A stretch of 64,000 bases of DNA from Archegozetes longisetosus (GCA_018873245.2 JAEMBT020000005.1:4388001-4452000), one strand, 5' to 3'. Shown: positions 1 through 13,199, counted from the stretch's first letter. The notes: generated by a model from the letters alone, not told the origin. Numbers and translations are program-made.

Positions 1-518
1 ACATTGATTACAATTTTCTCACTTATCAGTTGAAAGTTATTGCAAAAACTTATCACTAATTAAATTAAGTTTTAGACTTGAAATGCATGAGTTTGATTAG
101 CAACAAAGAGTCATTGAGTCGCAACTTAGAATAATATAATGTTTTTATAAAAAGCTGAAAATAAGTTTCTTATGATTAACTAACTTTCTGTAATTACCTA
201 TTTTCTTACAGTCATTCTTCAATAGACGCACTTAATATTAAACAATTGTAATTATTTAATAGAAAATATGACTCTGAAAGTTTTAGAGTTGGAGATCTTT
301 GCACCCATTAGCTAACCTAATAAAGTTTGCAGTTTTCAGAAGTGCCTCAAACTTTTCAAATTTGGATTTGGCAACGTTTGTTACATAAACATTTTTAAAT
401 GATTAAAAATCAATTCCTATGGGATCAATTGAGTTCTCAAAAGTTGATATGCATATGAATGAGGCAAATGACATCTAGAATGAAGTGAGAAGTTTTGAAA
501 TAAGTTCATAAAACTAAC

Positions 519-3500
519 CAAATGCCATTCCAGTGGCTCCCTGAAGAAGTAGTAGCAGAATAACCCAAACAAATGGTCCGCGACTCGGTATGTCAAAGAC
601 AAGGAAAGTAAAAACCAGTACTAAAACTATTTGTATGACCATCACAAATATCTGGACCAATGCATGTGCAAACAAAATCTGGAGTGTGTCCACACCGGCG
701 ACAAGACTTCTCTCAAATAGACCATCTGTAGATCGATGAGAATTTAAAAATTCATCTTTATGTTAGTTAATGCTAAGTATTATTTGAGTGGAATTAATTA
801 GTAATTAAATGATTACGTGATTAATTAGGCAAAAGGTTAATTTGAAAATAGGACAGCCATAGGAATGTATTTGGACTGACAATCATTTGGGTGTCATTAT
901 CATTGAATTTTTCAGGTAGTTGTAAATTTATGTATCTATTCTAATAAACTGATTGCTATCTAATTCAAATCTAGTGCAAAATATACCAGAAGTCATGTTT
1001 TCCTTTCTAAATTCGACATTCAACAATATTTTTCAATACGGTCAAACCTGTCTACACTGAACGGATCTGTGCAGTCAAAAGCGTTCACTATAAGTGGGTT
1101 GACTATAAGCAGGATAGTCTGTAATTGATTTTAAAGCAGCATATGTTTGGGAAATTCAATAAGAAGTGTGGAATTTAGGAAATAAGTGATTAGTTTAGTG
1201 TGTGTGAGTATGTGAGAGAGTGTGCTGCGTAGTGCAGGAGAGTTTAAATATAATCCGGAAAAGAAAACGACAGATAAATTGAGTCAATTTAGAAAATGGA
1301 GTGATTAGGGCAGTAACGAAGAACATATATTAAATCTAAAAATACCTCGTCTTTCAATAATGAAAGCTAAAGCAGTCAATCCAGTTGCCATTATATAACA
1401 AATGCTGACTACAACTCCTGGTGCCATATATTCTAGATATCCCTGATGTTCAGCTTCGCCATACACTGGTGTTCCCAACTATAACATTATTTTTCGAATT
1501 ATAATTATGTCTCAATTCTATCATTGTTAATGCTCTTCTAACAATCCACAGAACAATCTTTTTAGGTCGATATTGCGAAACTATTTTCAATCTTCTATTA
1601 AAATCTTTCCGGTCGATCAGTCGGTACATTATTAACCACAACAGTAGTTCTAATAATTGTTAAGAACCAATGTTGCGGCAAAAAATAATTTGGATCATAT
1701 TTCTTTGTGACATTTGAGAAATTGAATGTTTCGCTATTCGACTTTGCGCAATTAAGTTAATAAATCTAATCTCTAAATCGATCGATCATATCTTACAGCT
1801 ATTGGGAGCTCAGCTAAAGCTGGATTTCGTCCTAATATATTCAGTGTGTCTTTTGCAAAAGCTTGAAAAGCTTCTCGGAATGTTCTTTCCATTGTATATG
1901 ATATTTGCTGATCTAAAAGTATTCCACATATAAATTATTGATGATTTCAAAATATAGATCACGTACTTGTTAAATCGGGATAAATTCTGATGGTGCTGCC
2001 TTCAATAGTCGCATTATCAACTTCTTCTCCTAAAATCATTCTGCGGAAGTAAATCAAGGAAATCAGTGATTCCTTTTTAGGCATTAATTCCGGTATTATA
2101 GATAATGAGTTACCTCCTCTGAAGATTGAGGCTAAACCGATTCGGAATGTTCAATACGCCCCTAATCAAAATAGATATGTTAACTAAATCCTTGAGACTA
2201 AGAGTCAGACAATTTAAATGTTGATTGACTATTTTAGTAACCCCTTCAACTTAGTTTTTACTATCAAACGTTTTTAAGCTTTCTTAATTCCTTTACTGTA
2301 AAACACACTCAGGTCTAATATCCACTTAAGTGGCTTTACAAAACATTATAAAATTACTATAGAAAAACTATCCCTTAACTTCTATTGTTCTTAAAAGCCA
2401 ATTAACTACATGTAAGAGTTAGACAGGTTTTACTTTAATCCAAGAGACTTCATAATGCATATAAAAAACCCTCGATTATAGGTTTAGTAACTCCTATCTA
2501 ATTAATTGTACTAACGATACTAACAACAATTTTTAATGAATACCTATTTATGAATTAGTTCAAAACATAATTGTTTTACAGTTATTTTCCGTCATTTTGA
2601 ATGATAGTCATGGAATTTATTGCCTTGAATTAGTTATGATATATAGATTTTGAGGAGTGGAATAAGCTTGGAAATTAAATGCTTAAAATAGAAAGAATTA
2701 GTTTTCCAAACTAGTATAGTTAACGCTATGCTAGAGTTAGTTTAATTGATCTTTTGTCGAATTGACTGACTTGATAGGCAACTAGTTTTTAAAAGAAATT
2801 ATAACAGGAAATCAACATTTAAGTGTATAGTATTTTGAGCCAGTTTCATAGAAAATAGGACATAAAAACCAAATTATCTCACCACATATCTCCCCTCTTA
2901 ACAGCAGCTATTGCTTCATCGAAAGAACTATAGTTGTGCTAAAAACAGATTGAGAATAACTCTTAGCAATCATTCCGAATTTCACTTCGAGCTAGTCTCC
3001 AAACCTGATTAACAAGATGTGGATTTATTTTCTCGAGAAATATTCTGCTAAGAAATGGAGGGTCTTCTTCATTGACAATGGCTACATCGATATTGAATGG
3101 ATCTGCGCCTATGCATATGCAAAACAGTATGACTTGAATAGCTGGCAATGCAAATTGAAATAGCAGCAAACTACAAAACAATAAAAATACACTTTAGTCA
3201 ACATCCCTTTGCTTCACTATAACTATCATTACGGTATATTTCTCCGAAGTCGAGTAAAGTTTTTCCACGCCACCGCCATCGTCGTTGACCAGTATTCCCC
3301 GAAACCGATTTTTCTCGAATCATATTTGGCTCCTCTGGACATTGTGCCAAATTTTACTGGGTTTATGAAAAGACCATCTCTTTCGACGAGGTGTGTTGTT
3401 GAGGAATTGACAGATCGCGTGGGAGTTGGGGTCGGAGGTAAGGTATAACTTGTTTCCTTATTTCCAGCGTACAGCGAGAATACAGACGGAAACTATTTGG

Positions 3501-6500
3501 AAATTCAAATTTTAGTTTCTAAATCATTGCTTCCATTCCCAACTACTCTATTTACTTTAAGACCATTTTTGAGATCCCCATTTGCCGCCATTTGATGAAA
3601 ATGTTGATGAGAATGACTATCAGTGGCATTAGTGACTGTATGTGGCGCTAAACCTGTACTATTAGCTAATGAGGCAGCTTTTAGAGACATGTCCGTCATG
3701 CATAGCTTCAGAAAGACATCTTCGAGAGAGTCCATATTATACTGCGACATAAGATCATCGGGTGCGTTCTCTGCCAACAGTCTGCCTTGTCTCATAAGAC
3801 CGACAACATTGGCCTGACGCGCTTCTTCGATATAATGAGTTGTGATAATCACGGTTATTTTTTCTGTTTGGGTCAGAGTCACTAAATGCTGCCAAATGCT
3901 GTCAAGTTGTTAAATCATATGTTAGTTTTGTTGTAAATATTTCTGAATCGTTATTTACTACCTTTGTCTCAAAAGTGGGTCTACACCTACAGTCGGTTCT
4001 ATAGGATTGGAAAATCAGATTTAATGCTGATTCATAACAAAATAATAATTATTTGCTAATTTACCATCTAAAATCAAAAGTGGCGGTGAATGCACTAATG
4101 CTGCTGCTAAAGATACTCGTCTTTTTTGTCCTCCACTAAAATGTTCAAAAACCAATTTAAAATGAATTTTCTTATTCAAAGTTAATCAAAGAAAAATTAT
4201 CTGCGCCCTTCTCAAGTGAAAAGATTTCATAAATGATTAAGATTATCAATCGATCGATATTTAAGTAAAGTTGCATTTATTAGATAAGAAGATCATCTAT
4301 ATGTTAAATCCTTTGATTTGTCAATCAACTTGAATGATCAAACATTCGACTGAAATTTGGAAAATCTTATCCAAGTCAATCTTGCGACTATGCCGTTATT
4401 CGTTCTTTAGTCTTGTCTCTCACTAATTCTAATCTAATTCTTCTCGATCAGATTTCTCCACATTAATACTTCTTTCGATCAAAACATTTGATCGGATTAT
4501 TCTCAATAACAGCTTGCAATGTCTTAAACAACTAAATATCGTTAAAATCAATTTTTAAAAAGTTACAAAAGGTCAGAAAAATTATAGAAAGTGTTCTACT
4601 TTGATAATTTACATAAATCTAAGAAATGAACCACAACTGAATATTTATTAGTTTTTGTTTAAAGGTCTGTTTAACGCCCAAATAGTTCAAACTGAATATG
4701 TAGTTTATGAATTGGTTATATTGTTTTAAATCAATTAATTATAGCGTTTAATGAAAACGAAAGCTGTGCGAGCATTCAGTCGAATCAAAAACATACTTCA
4801 GTTCCTGTTGTTAAAATGGGGACAAAATATACAAACAGCCCTCGGCTACAATCATCTAATTAGAGAAGCTTTGCTTTTCTACGTTAACGATCAAGTGTTC
4901 ATTCATTTCATGCAATCATTGACAACAATACGACTTTGAATTTACCTTAAATTTTGAACCATTCGACTCTTGTTCGGAAGATCCAGGAATGCTAACAAAA
5001 ATTCTATTCTTTCTTTTAGAAATCTTGGGTCAAGACGAAAAAGTCTACCAAAATATAGCAGTGTTTCTTCAATAGTAAAATCATCGTAAACTGCAATTTC
5101 CTAAATGGAAAAACATGAATTGGGTCATTCAGTTCTATGAGCTTACAAATCATTAAAACTTTCTTCTCTTAAACAATTACTTGTTTATACCACTTCTGTA
5201 CAGTTAAAGTCACTAATATCTACCCATTTCAGGCCATTACGTCTTTATTATCAGCTCTTTGATCCGTCAATTATATTAGTTTTAGATACAAGTCAATATT
5301 CAATGAAGCTTTTAAGAAGGCAGGCAAATTATTAATAATGATCCTGCTAATTTATAATGATTATGCTAATTAATAATGATTAATATGTTTTTTTATTTCT
5401 TCAGTAAACATAATTTAAGTGAATTGAACTTATTTCTAAAAGAAATAGTTCTTAAAAACATCTGAAATTAAGGACTCAAGTCAGAGGTTTGGATTGCACA
5501 TTGTTGCTGGGTAGACATTTTTGACTTTTCTTGTATGGAAGTACAGTGTATACCTGTGGCATATAGCCTATTGCAGGTCCAGGAATTTGACTGCCAGGTT
5601 CGTTTGGTTGAAAGCCGAAAATTCGGACATAACCTTGATCTGGCTTTATTCGACCCACAATACATCTCAGTAAAGTAGTTTTACCGCAACCGCTCGGACC
5701 AAGCAATCCATAACTAAATTTAATTTCATATCAAAATTAATCATTGCTTAGATTGTTAATGAAATTTTTTCTCAAGTATTATTTGTATAAAATGTCATTT
5801 ATAACATTCTTTTCAAAAATATCTGAATTTTTCTTTAATGTTTCAATTTTGTACAGTTACAAACTTAATAATCCACGATAGCAACAAGAAGAGGCTGTTA
5901 CCATGTTAATCTTCCTTGATACACGACTTTTTTATCAAATTTGTTCTTTATATTTGCATTAATCACTATATCGAACATTCTGTGAACTTCTTAACATTTT
6001 CAATATTATGATCTAGTGGAAGGCTTTCCATCGCAATGCATCAATTCTGGTTGCTGTCTAGGACTATTAAGTTTTTGAGTGTACTGGCAAATGAGAAAAA
6101 TGCAATTTTTCGATTTAATACAAACGAGGAAAGTAATAACTTTATCAAATAGGCATTTGTGCAATTCTTTCCCTTGAGTATTGAACATAAACTGTGGAGG
6201 AAATGGGATTTTATCGAAAAAGTGGTATCAGATGGAAACAAATGTCATTCTCTTAGCCTTTTTACGCTGGGATTTTACACATTTGAATAGTGTGCTGCAT
6301 TTTAAAACCTCCATAATTATTAGAAAGACTTTTCTGAAAATTTTGAATTGCTTTACCTTGAGATTGAATGATAAGCAAAACAGACTAATTGTCATATATT
6401 ATAATTAATTCATATGTCTGCTTCATTTGATTGTAGGTTATGTAAATAAAATGCAAAATCAGTAATACACCAAATGTGGTTGAATTGCTCTCTCAAAAAT

Positions 6501-8889
6501 TCTGTTTCAAGTCTACCTGAATGCTGATCGAAAAAACCTACTTTTCAAATTTATCGTATTTATATATACAATCACTTGGGTTTTGATTGTTCAAAATTAT
6601 GCAAATTAAGCGAATGGGCTAATTTGTCACTTGTTAGCTACAGGTAACTAGAGTTATGATACAGTTCTAAATTTCATTCGAACAAATCATACTTCTTACT
6701 TGTTGGCTATTTATATAATTCTTTTGTCTCATAAGTAGTTCAGTAGCTATCAAAATAAACTCATAAATATTAAGTTAAATTCTCATATTTAACCTGCAGA
6801 ACTATCACGGAAACATTTTTTTAAAATTGCGGTAAAACTTCTGAAAACTTTGAAATAATTTCAAATCAAAATGTTTTGGTCTTTTTATAAAATGTTTTAG
6901 TCTATAGGAAAGATATGAGATAAGAAAGCATAAAAATAAACTATTTATGTGAAAATCGAAATTGTTATATAATGACACAAAGGAACCGATGATTTTCTAC
7001 ATAATTTCGATTTCCTTTTTCTCTACTATCTCACATTTTCGCTTCTAACGATTATGCTTATTAAAATAACTAAAATAATGACACAAACTTTAGTTGAAAT
7101 TTTACGCACTGAGCGATTCTATAATATTTCCTACTTTTTACCTGCATTTACAAATGTCTAATTAGAGAATATTACATAAAGAGTACAGTGATTTCAATAT
7201 AACCCTTCTATCATTATTTTTAACGCTCAGCAATTTATGAATTGACAGTTTTCAGTTTGTTATAGGTTTCCAATTCTCAGCTATACTTCTGTTGCAATCA
7301 ACGGTTTTAAGCATTGTTTGGTCTAGTTTTTATAGTGAAACAACTCTAGAATTAAATGACTAATCGTATGAATCACTTTTGCTATTATTCAAAGATATAT
7401 TTTTCAAAAATATTGAGGAAACGGTTTCCTATTGGTAAGTACCGTAAACGCATAAATTGAAAGGATATATTGTAAGCACTGTACAAGCTGAATAAGAATT
7501 ACATACTAATGTAATTTGTAACAATTATCCGATTGGTTGATTGATCATTCTGACTAATAATTAATTTTATAGAATGGTATGGAAATATGAAACTTGATTA
7601 GTATAATTAACTTAAACCTTACATGTGTGAAATGATATTTATCTAACTGAGTGAAATTTGCATAAAACGGTTGAATAAATTTGAAGCTTTAAATTGACTT
7701 TCTCTAAAGAGCGGTGTTCACTTTTAACAACACAATGTTCGTAATGTGAACATGGTAAGAAACAGCTGGTAATTTAACTGATTATCGTATAATTAATTTA
7801 GTACAACGGAATGCCTATCACCTTATATTCCGTCATTATTTTTGGTTACACTTTATAATTTAGAATGACTAATTGGCTTCCTAAATATCTTAAAGTGAAT
7901 TTATATTTTACAAGTCAATTGAATATTTTACTAATTCAGTTTCCTATTACACTAACCTATAAAACGTGGCAATTATTACTAAAACGCTAATAAACATTTA
8001 TTTAAAAAGCAAAATATAGGAAATCCTCTCATTTGTGTTGCTATCTTGTTTTAAACAGTAAACAAATATTTACTTTCAACTTTCTAACCGCTATTTTGCA
8101 ATACTGTAGTCTGCGCTGTAAAGTTAGTACCCTCTTGCTGGCAAGTTACCAAAAGTTAGTACCCTTTAGTTAGTAAGTTACCAGAAGTTAGTACTCTTTT
8201 GTTGGTAAGTTACCAAAAGTTAGCACCCTATTGTTCGTAGGTTTCCAAACGCAACCTCAATACAATAAGTCGGAAAAATGACTTAACAGAAAATATGGGA
8301 CACTAAAAGCAGAAGTTCTTAATTACAATAAAAATTAAAAATCATAGCTATTCTTATTTGATGTTATGTTATCGTTTCAAAAATCATTTTATATTTAAAG
8401 CTCATTTACGTGATTAGACACATCTGAAAAAATGCAGATTCAAAGTAGGATTTGAATTTTTAAACCAGTGATAACTTTAGAAACATTTAAGAACTTTCAT
8501 GCGAAGAAACATTTTGAAACAAAAATATTAAACATGCAAAGAAACAGCTAATATTTGCTTTTGGAAAAACATGTTTTCCTCATTTTTGGCTAACTGATGG
8601 TTAAATATAGAATTTGAACCAAAAACAAGATAGACACAACAAACAAGAAAAACTTTAGTAAGTTTGGATTGACTTACATGGCAGCCTCGGGAACATTCAA
8701 ATCAATTCCATTCAAAATGACTTTAGCTTTACTACCTCTTCCGTAAGAGAGCTTAGCCCGACGGACTTCGACTGCAGTTCTTTGAAGTGGTGGTACACTC
8801 AACTTTCTATCGTAAGCTGGTCTGTAAGAACATAAAGTCACAGTAGTATCACGTTCTGTTGTCGCATCCACTTCAGCCTGATGAGGCAT
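519..8889 (-). CDS. ABCH-family ABC half-transporter (3' end outside window)
   Basis: ATP-driven membrane half-transporter; the arthropod ABCH group is often annotated as ABC transporter G family member 20/23-like. Exons read on the minus strand: 8889-8678, 5713-5554, 5100-4946, 4135-4065, 3998-3962, 3898-3556, 3492-3233, 3170-3005, 2938-2883, 2161-2114, 2040-1967, 1912-1797, 1478-1346 and 725-519; all junctions keep frame, giving about 679 residues. The N-terminal nucleotide-binding domain shows Walker A GPSGCGKTT, signature LSGGQKRR, Walker B LLILDEPT, D-loop VGVDP and H-loop TTHYIEEA. Nucleotide-binding domain first, membrane domain second is the ABCG/ABCH order. Later exons carry ABC-2 type segments, including GEYWSTTMAVAWKNF, MAPGVVVSICYIMATGLTAL and ERSLVAG. 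Intron 1 is about 3 kb and one exon is only 37 bp. The last exon seen ends at a GTTAGT donor, so at least one more membrane-domain exon lies left of position 1. Substrate unknown. Confidence 0.9.
1037..1123. mobile_element. Degenerate pogo/Tigger-like MITE in ABCH intron
   Basis: Begins TACGGTCAAACCTGTCTACA and ends GGATAGTCTGTA, so TA-flanked ends resemble the CAGTNAAACCTGTC termini of the better-preserved copies at 20396 and 62715. The interior holds the paired motifs CACTATAAGTGG and GACTATAAGC. It lies in the intron between the last two ABCH exons seen. Identification rests on end similarity only. Confidence 0.45.
8121..8248. repeat. Four-unit 32-bp tandem repeat
   Basis: Four head-to-tail units of exactly 32 bp (8121-8152, 8153-8184, 8185-8216, 8217-8248), each beginning AAGTTAGNAC and ending TTNCCAA or TTACCAG. 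The fourth unit is the most diverged. It sits inside the 3-kb first intron of the ABCH gene. No function is visible. Confidence 0.85.
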
Positions 8890-10229
8890 TTTGATGACTG
8901 ATCAATAAAATTAATTTAACAACAAGTTGACAAATATTTTACACCCCCAACACTTCAGTAATCACTAAATACATATCAAACTTTTGAATCAAGTTTAAGA
9001 CACTTTCCTTATAACTTGTAAACTAAGTTTCTCACACATTCTACTTTTGGTCTGACACTTGTGAGACTTTCACTATTGATATAAACAGGTTTTTCAGATT
9101 GCATTCGAAACATAAGTATTACATTGAAGAATGGTTGACGTAAGTAATGATTGGTTTTTTTACTGAGCGCCTTTCCACCAGAACCTATTACGTCCTTGCG
9201 TTCAGGAGAACCAATGCATTTGGTAGACGGGAACACATGCTTTACTAGCTTCAAGATAGCCTCGAGCTTAATAAAATAGTGTTTCTAGGTTTTACACACT
9301 GGGCTTAAAGACCACGATCTCTCGGCTCACTCTTATAAAGTCCTCTTTCTAATGCTATTTCCATTACAGATACCACTCTATAGCACTCACTAAATAGTGG
9401 AAAATCAACAAACCCGTTACTCTTATTATCGCCAATCATATATTCTATTATTCAATAAACTTCTTAATATAAATATTATTTTATCTCAATAGGTCTTCTT
9501 TCTTCACACTTCACTCCTCAGACTCGCTCTTCAAACTTGCTTTTATCTCTTCAATCCTCATCACAACAAGCAATATTGAATTTGAAACGTTTAATGAATT
9601 TTTAATTTAATTGCTGTTAGTGTAAGGACATATTTTATGAATGATAGATCAATTTTCTAATTAGTGTCAAACGATTCAATCAGATTTGAAGTTTATTTGT
9701 GCTGGTAGTTCAAGTACAAAACTAATTTTTTCCCAAAATCTATTTTAGAACCTATTCACTAACTAAACTTCAAAATACAATTCAGTTGATTCAACCATTT
9801 TAATGGATAAACATTAGTCATCAAAGTTATCTAAAATTAAATTTCTTGGGTTTTTAAGTAAAAGCTTTTAAATAAAGCAAAGCCACTGCTTATTATTGAA
9901 TTCGAAACCCTAAAAGATAATAGGGTTTATAGATTTTGAGGGCGTTCTCACTGTCAGATTCTATTAAAGTTTTTTTGCATTCATCACGATGGAAGCAGTC
10001 AAACTTTTCAAACCTTTATCTTTCAAGAACTTTATTGAGAATTGATTTCTTATTATAAAGAATCGAAATTTACTTCAAATGCATAATAAGTTAAATACTG
10101 GTTGTGAGTGTAATTCAATCTACGACAATAACTTATCGCGTACCTCAACAATACAGCACATACTAAAATAGCATTTGAAGTAAAAACTGTGTCAATTCTT
10201 TGATTAATTGATTATAATTTTCAGCAAAA
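8890..10229. promoter_or_regulatory. Divergent intergenic region between ABCH and the orphan membrane gene
   Basis: This spacer must hold both promoters because the two flanking genes point away from each other. A pyrimidine-rich TTTTCAG precedes the ATG of the plus-strand gene at about 10224, which would fit an upstream non-coding exon. A copy of the CACTGCTATAAA repeat lies at 9324-9395. I see no further gene. Confidence 0.4.
9324..9395 (+). repeat. Dispersed ~75-bp repeat, copy A
   Basis: Starts GGCTCACTCTTATAAAGTCC and contains ATTACAGATACCACTCTATA; it aligns almost without gaps to the copy at 15911-15982. Related copies lie at 29781, 40128 and 54542. Confidence 0.6.
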
Positions 10230-11275
10230 ATGTTTCAACTGGTGATATTTTCCTTTGTAACGGCATTGCATTTTATACCTGCAATTACTGGTATCCTATT
10301 ATTCATATGTAGAAATATTTGTGGTCAAAAGTCAATTGAAAATCCATCAAAGCATTATGACAATTGCATATCAAGTACAGCCAGATTCGCATATTTAGTT
10401 CAAGTAACTTTCGGCAGATTCACAGAAAATTTTCATTTGACAAAGGCTAACGTAAATGTTAATTTACTTAACAAGAACAGACGATATATGGGATCATTTC
10501 TTATAAGATCAGATATTATAAAACACAACTCGATTCCAATTGAAGGCTCAACAAAAGATAAAAAGTCTTGAGATTTTTACTCTATCGCAAAGAACCGTTA
10601 GATAATGTGGCAAGCTTCAAAGTTAATCAGACCTGCTTTGATGGCGATGTCTTTGTCTACAAATTAGAATTACAAGATTTGAAATCAGGTCTTTGCTATA
10701 CAACTGAAATTAACAGATATATAAAACAATTACCACCGCATTCGTCAACAAAATATCAACAGTTTAGGATAACCACTGAAAAGTTAAATGTAATCGATAC
10801 CTCAAATTTGAAACCAACTCCTTTAATCAATTGGTGGCAATACTTAGCTTTGAGTTATTTGACTTTCAGTTCAGTTTTCTCCATTGCTATTATAGTCATA
10901 ATTGCATGTCAACATTCTTTTATCTGTCTCCTATTCCGATTATTTCATGGGAGACCAATACTCACCGGTTGTGTGTCTGCGATCTTTGCAACTCTAATGA
11001 CTATTAGTTCAGTTTTCTTTCTTCGGTATTACATCAATCAAAACTGTTCCGATTCATTTAATAACGGTTTTTGGCTCAATATAAAGCTTGAGTTCATTGC
11101 ATTAATTACTGGCTCTGCGCTTGTCATCGGATATTTGACAGCCTGTTATGTCGACCAAATGAACAGTAAAAAAGATTATTGGTATAGTATCATAATTGGC
11201 TTTGCTTTAACTGCGATTCTAATAGCAATCTGTGTTATAATCGGATATAAATTTTGTTACTTCTTCAAAGATTAA
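10230..11275 (+). CDS. Unrecognised multi-pass membrane protein, frame broken by one base
   Basis: I do not recognise the family. The first frame runs from ATG 10230 (preceded by a TTTTCAG acceptor-like motif) to a stop at 10571; the second continues from the same region to TAA at 11275. Adding one A to the A5 run at 10560-10564 joins them into about 349 residues reading ...STKDKK-VLRFLLYRKE.... The joined product has a hydrophobic N-terminus (residues ~1-30), a loop of about 180 residues with several cysteines and an N-glycosylation-type NQT site, then four hydrophobic segments (around YLALSYLTFSSVFSIAIIVI, GCVSAIFATLMTISSVFFL, LEFIALITGSALVIGYL and WYSIIIGFALTAILIAICVI). A polyadenylation signal AATAAA follows at 11291-11296. 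It could be a young pseudogene, but the rest of the frame is clean, so a sequence error is more likely. Confidence 0.6.
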
Positions 11276-11780
11276 AGTGAACGAAATATAAATAAAGTAA
11301 ATTAATAGCAATCCTAAGTACGGTTTCTAAAAAATAATAGACAAGTCAAAATGTAGTATAACTTACTTAATCAAATTATTCCTATTTTCTATTCAATGTT
11401 CATTAAAAATAATTCATTAGTTTCTTTGATATTCATTCGTTTTTGACTCAACAGAACTCTAAAAGAGATTAAATTTCTCGAACTTTTAATAGTTATCAAA
11501 GAGTCTGAAAACTTGATGCAAACTTATGTTGAGCACTAATTCTTATTAATATATTATACTAATAATGAAATACATTTGAAAATTATTTCGAACCATGCAA
11601 TATTCAGAGATTGGCTAAATTTTAATTTCAGAATTGTTAATTCCTGTTTTGACTCTCCTGATAACTGATTGTCAGAATTTTTATCCCATTCTTCAAATTT
11701 TAGAGAAAAAACTTTTGATTCAAAAATACAGTATCGAGGACTTAAGTGAACAAATAAGTAATTAAGAGCATAAGCTAACT

Positions 11781-11900
11781 GTGAGCTAAGCTGCACTGCA
11801 TTTGGAGCTCAATTTTAGCTGACTTCGAGCTTATAAGCTCCAGTTTCAAGCTCAGGCTGTGGTGAAGAAGCGCAGCTCAAGCTCGAGCTCAGCTCAATTT
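11781..11900. repeat. GAGCTC-rich repeat arm 1
   Basis: Dense run of AGCTC/GAGCTC words, for example GCAGCTCAAGCTCGAGCTCA, strikingly GC-richer than its surroundings. A similar block at 12614-12740 is partly its reverse complement (shared GCGCAGCTCA word). Confidence 0.55.
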
Positions 11901-12613
11901 AAGTTGATTTATTTAATAAAGCAAAAGCAGTACCAACTGTAAAATAGTAATGAATATTGAACCACTTATCATATGTTAGCAAAGTAAGTATTAAATTACA
12001 TCTACCGAGTTGAATGACAAGATGCATTCCTGAATTGTAGATTAGTGTTTTCAAAATAAATTTCATTTTAAACTGAAATTTAATGCAATAACTGTTTATT
12101 TTAATTAAGCCTTAAAAGTAATGTTTCTATTTACTGCCTAATCTTTTAATATTCAAAAATAAGATAATATCAAATAATTTTTTGAAAATTATTCCTTGAA
12201 ACTGCTATAAAATATTTCCACAAGAAAGTGAAATACAACGAGAAGACTTGCAATTATTGATAAGTGACACTTAATAATAAAGTGTCTTAGTCCTCTCAGA
12301 AACTGAAAAGTCATATAGAAATGATTCCTTTATTAGATTAAATGATAAGAGATTAAAGTATAAAAAATGTATAGGAAATGAGACACTTTTTAGTATTAAA
12401 GTTTCGAACAATACGCTTAAGAAACACTAAAATGAATGATAGTTTGAGAGGAAATAGATCAGATGATTCCACACAGAGTTTAATGTGTTTGAATTCATTT
12501 TCAAACCTTATGATCAAAATTAATGCATTTCTTGTACAAACACATCATTATAACTTGAGATAAATGCTTGTTTATAAAGATTACTACTCATTATTTTTCA
12601 TTTTTAACAAGTT

Positions 12614-12740
12614 CAGCAGCGCAGTGAACAGCTTAGACCTGGGCTTCTAAGAACAAGCACGGCTCATAGCTCAACAATTCTGAGCTGCGCTCACAGAAGC
12701 TCGAGTTCGAAGCTTAAGACTCCAGACCAATGCTCTTCAC
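12614..12740. repeat. GAGCTC-rich repeat arm 2
   Basis: Contains GCTCATAGCTCAACAATTC, TGAGCTGCGCTCACAGAAGC and TCGAGTTCGAAGCTT. Its reverse complement shares GCGCAGCTCA with arm 1, so the two may bound an element of about 960 bp. Confidence 0.5.
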
Positions 12741-12960
12741 TACACATAAGTGTAAAATATCATTTTTAAAACTACTGGAGGTAGGGAAAAGCAGTTCATT
12801 TTTTGTAAGTCAAATGTAAATGTTGTTTATGGTATATTTTCTTTTGTTTACAAATGAATTTCATTTATTAATCTAAAGAACCGTTATTTGCCATCATTTT
12901 TTAACAACAAAAAGTTTTTCAATTCTTTCAACAAAAATATCTGATGATAATCCCGAAGAG

Positions 12961-13199
12961 ATTCATATACGACATTGTATACTCTATGAGCTCCGCAAGA
13001 GCTACGGAGGCCACTAAAAACATCGTAGTGTTTATGGAGATGTATTGGATGTCCGCATGAGCCAGCGTTGGTTCAAGAAATTTCGTTCAGGCAATGTTGA
13101 CCTCTCGGATGATCATCGTTCAGGAAGACCACCAGAGATGGACAACGATCTCCTGAGGCTGGAGGTTGAGTAAGATCCCTGTCAAACGATCCAACGATG
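12961..13199 (+). mobile_element. Dead mariner-family transposase N-terminal fragment
   Basis: One frame reads through about 79 codons with three in-frame stops. It resembles the N-terminal helix-turn-helix region shared by mariner transposases and SETMAR: RHCILYELRKSYGGH, then VYGDVLDVRMSQRWFKKFRS, then SDDHRSGRPPEMDNDLL. No DDD/E catalytic part and no terminal repeats are visible nearby, so this is a truncated fossil. Confidence 0.8.

Noticed and set aside
9009..9254. 81-codon minus-strand open stretch just upstream of the ABCH start.
   Set aside because: The ABCH start at 8889 is already complete and no in-frame junction links the two. No recognisable motif.
10557..10570. Programmed -1 ribosomal frameshift at GAT AAA AAG in the orphan membrane gene.
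   Set aside because: A -1 slip would give the right frame, but the P-site codon would re-pair with TAA, a poor match, and two other genes show the same one-base loss in homopolymers. Sequence error is simpler.
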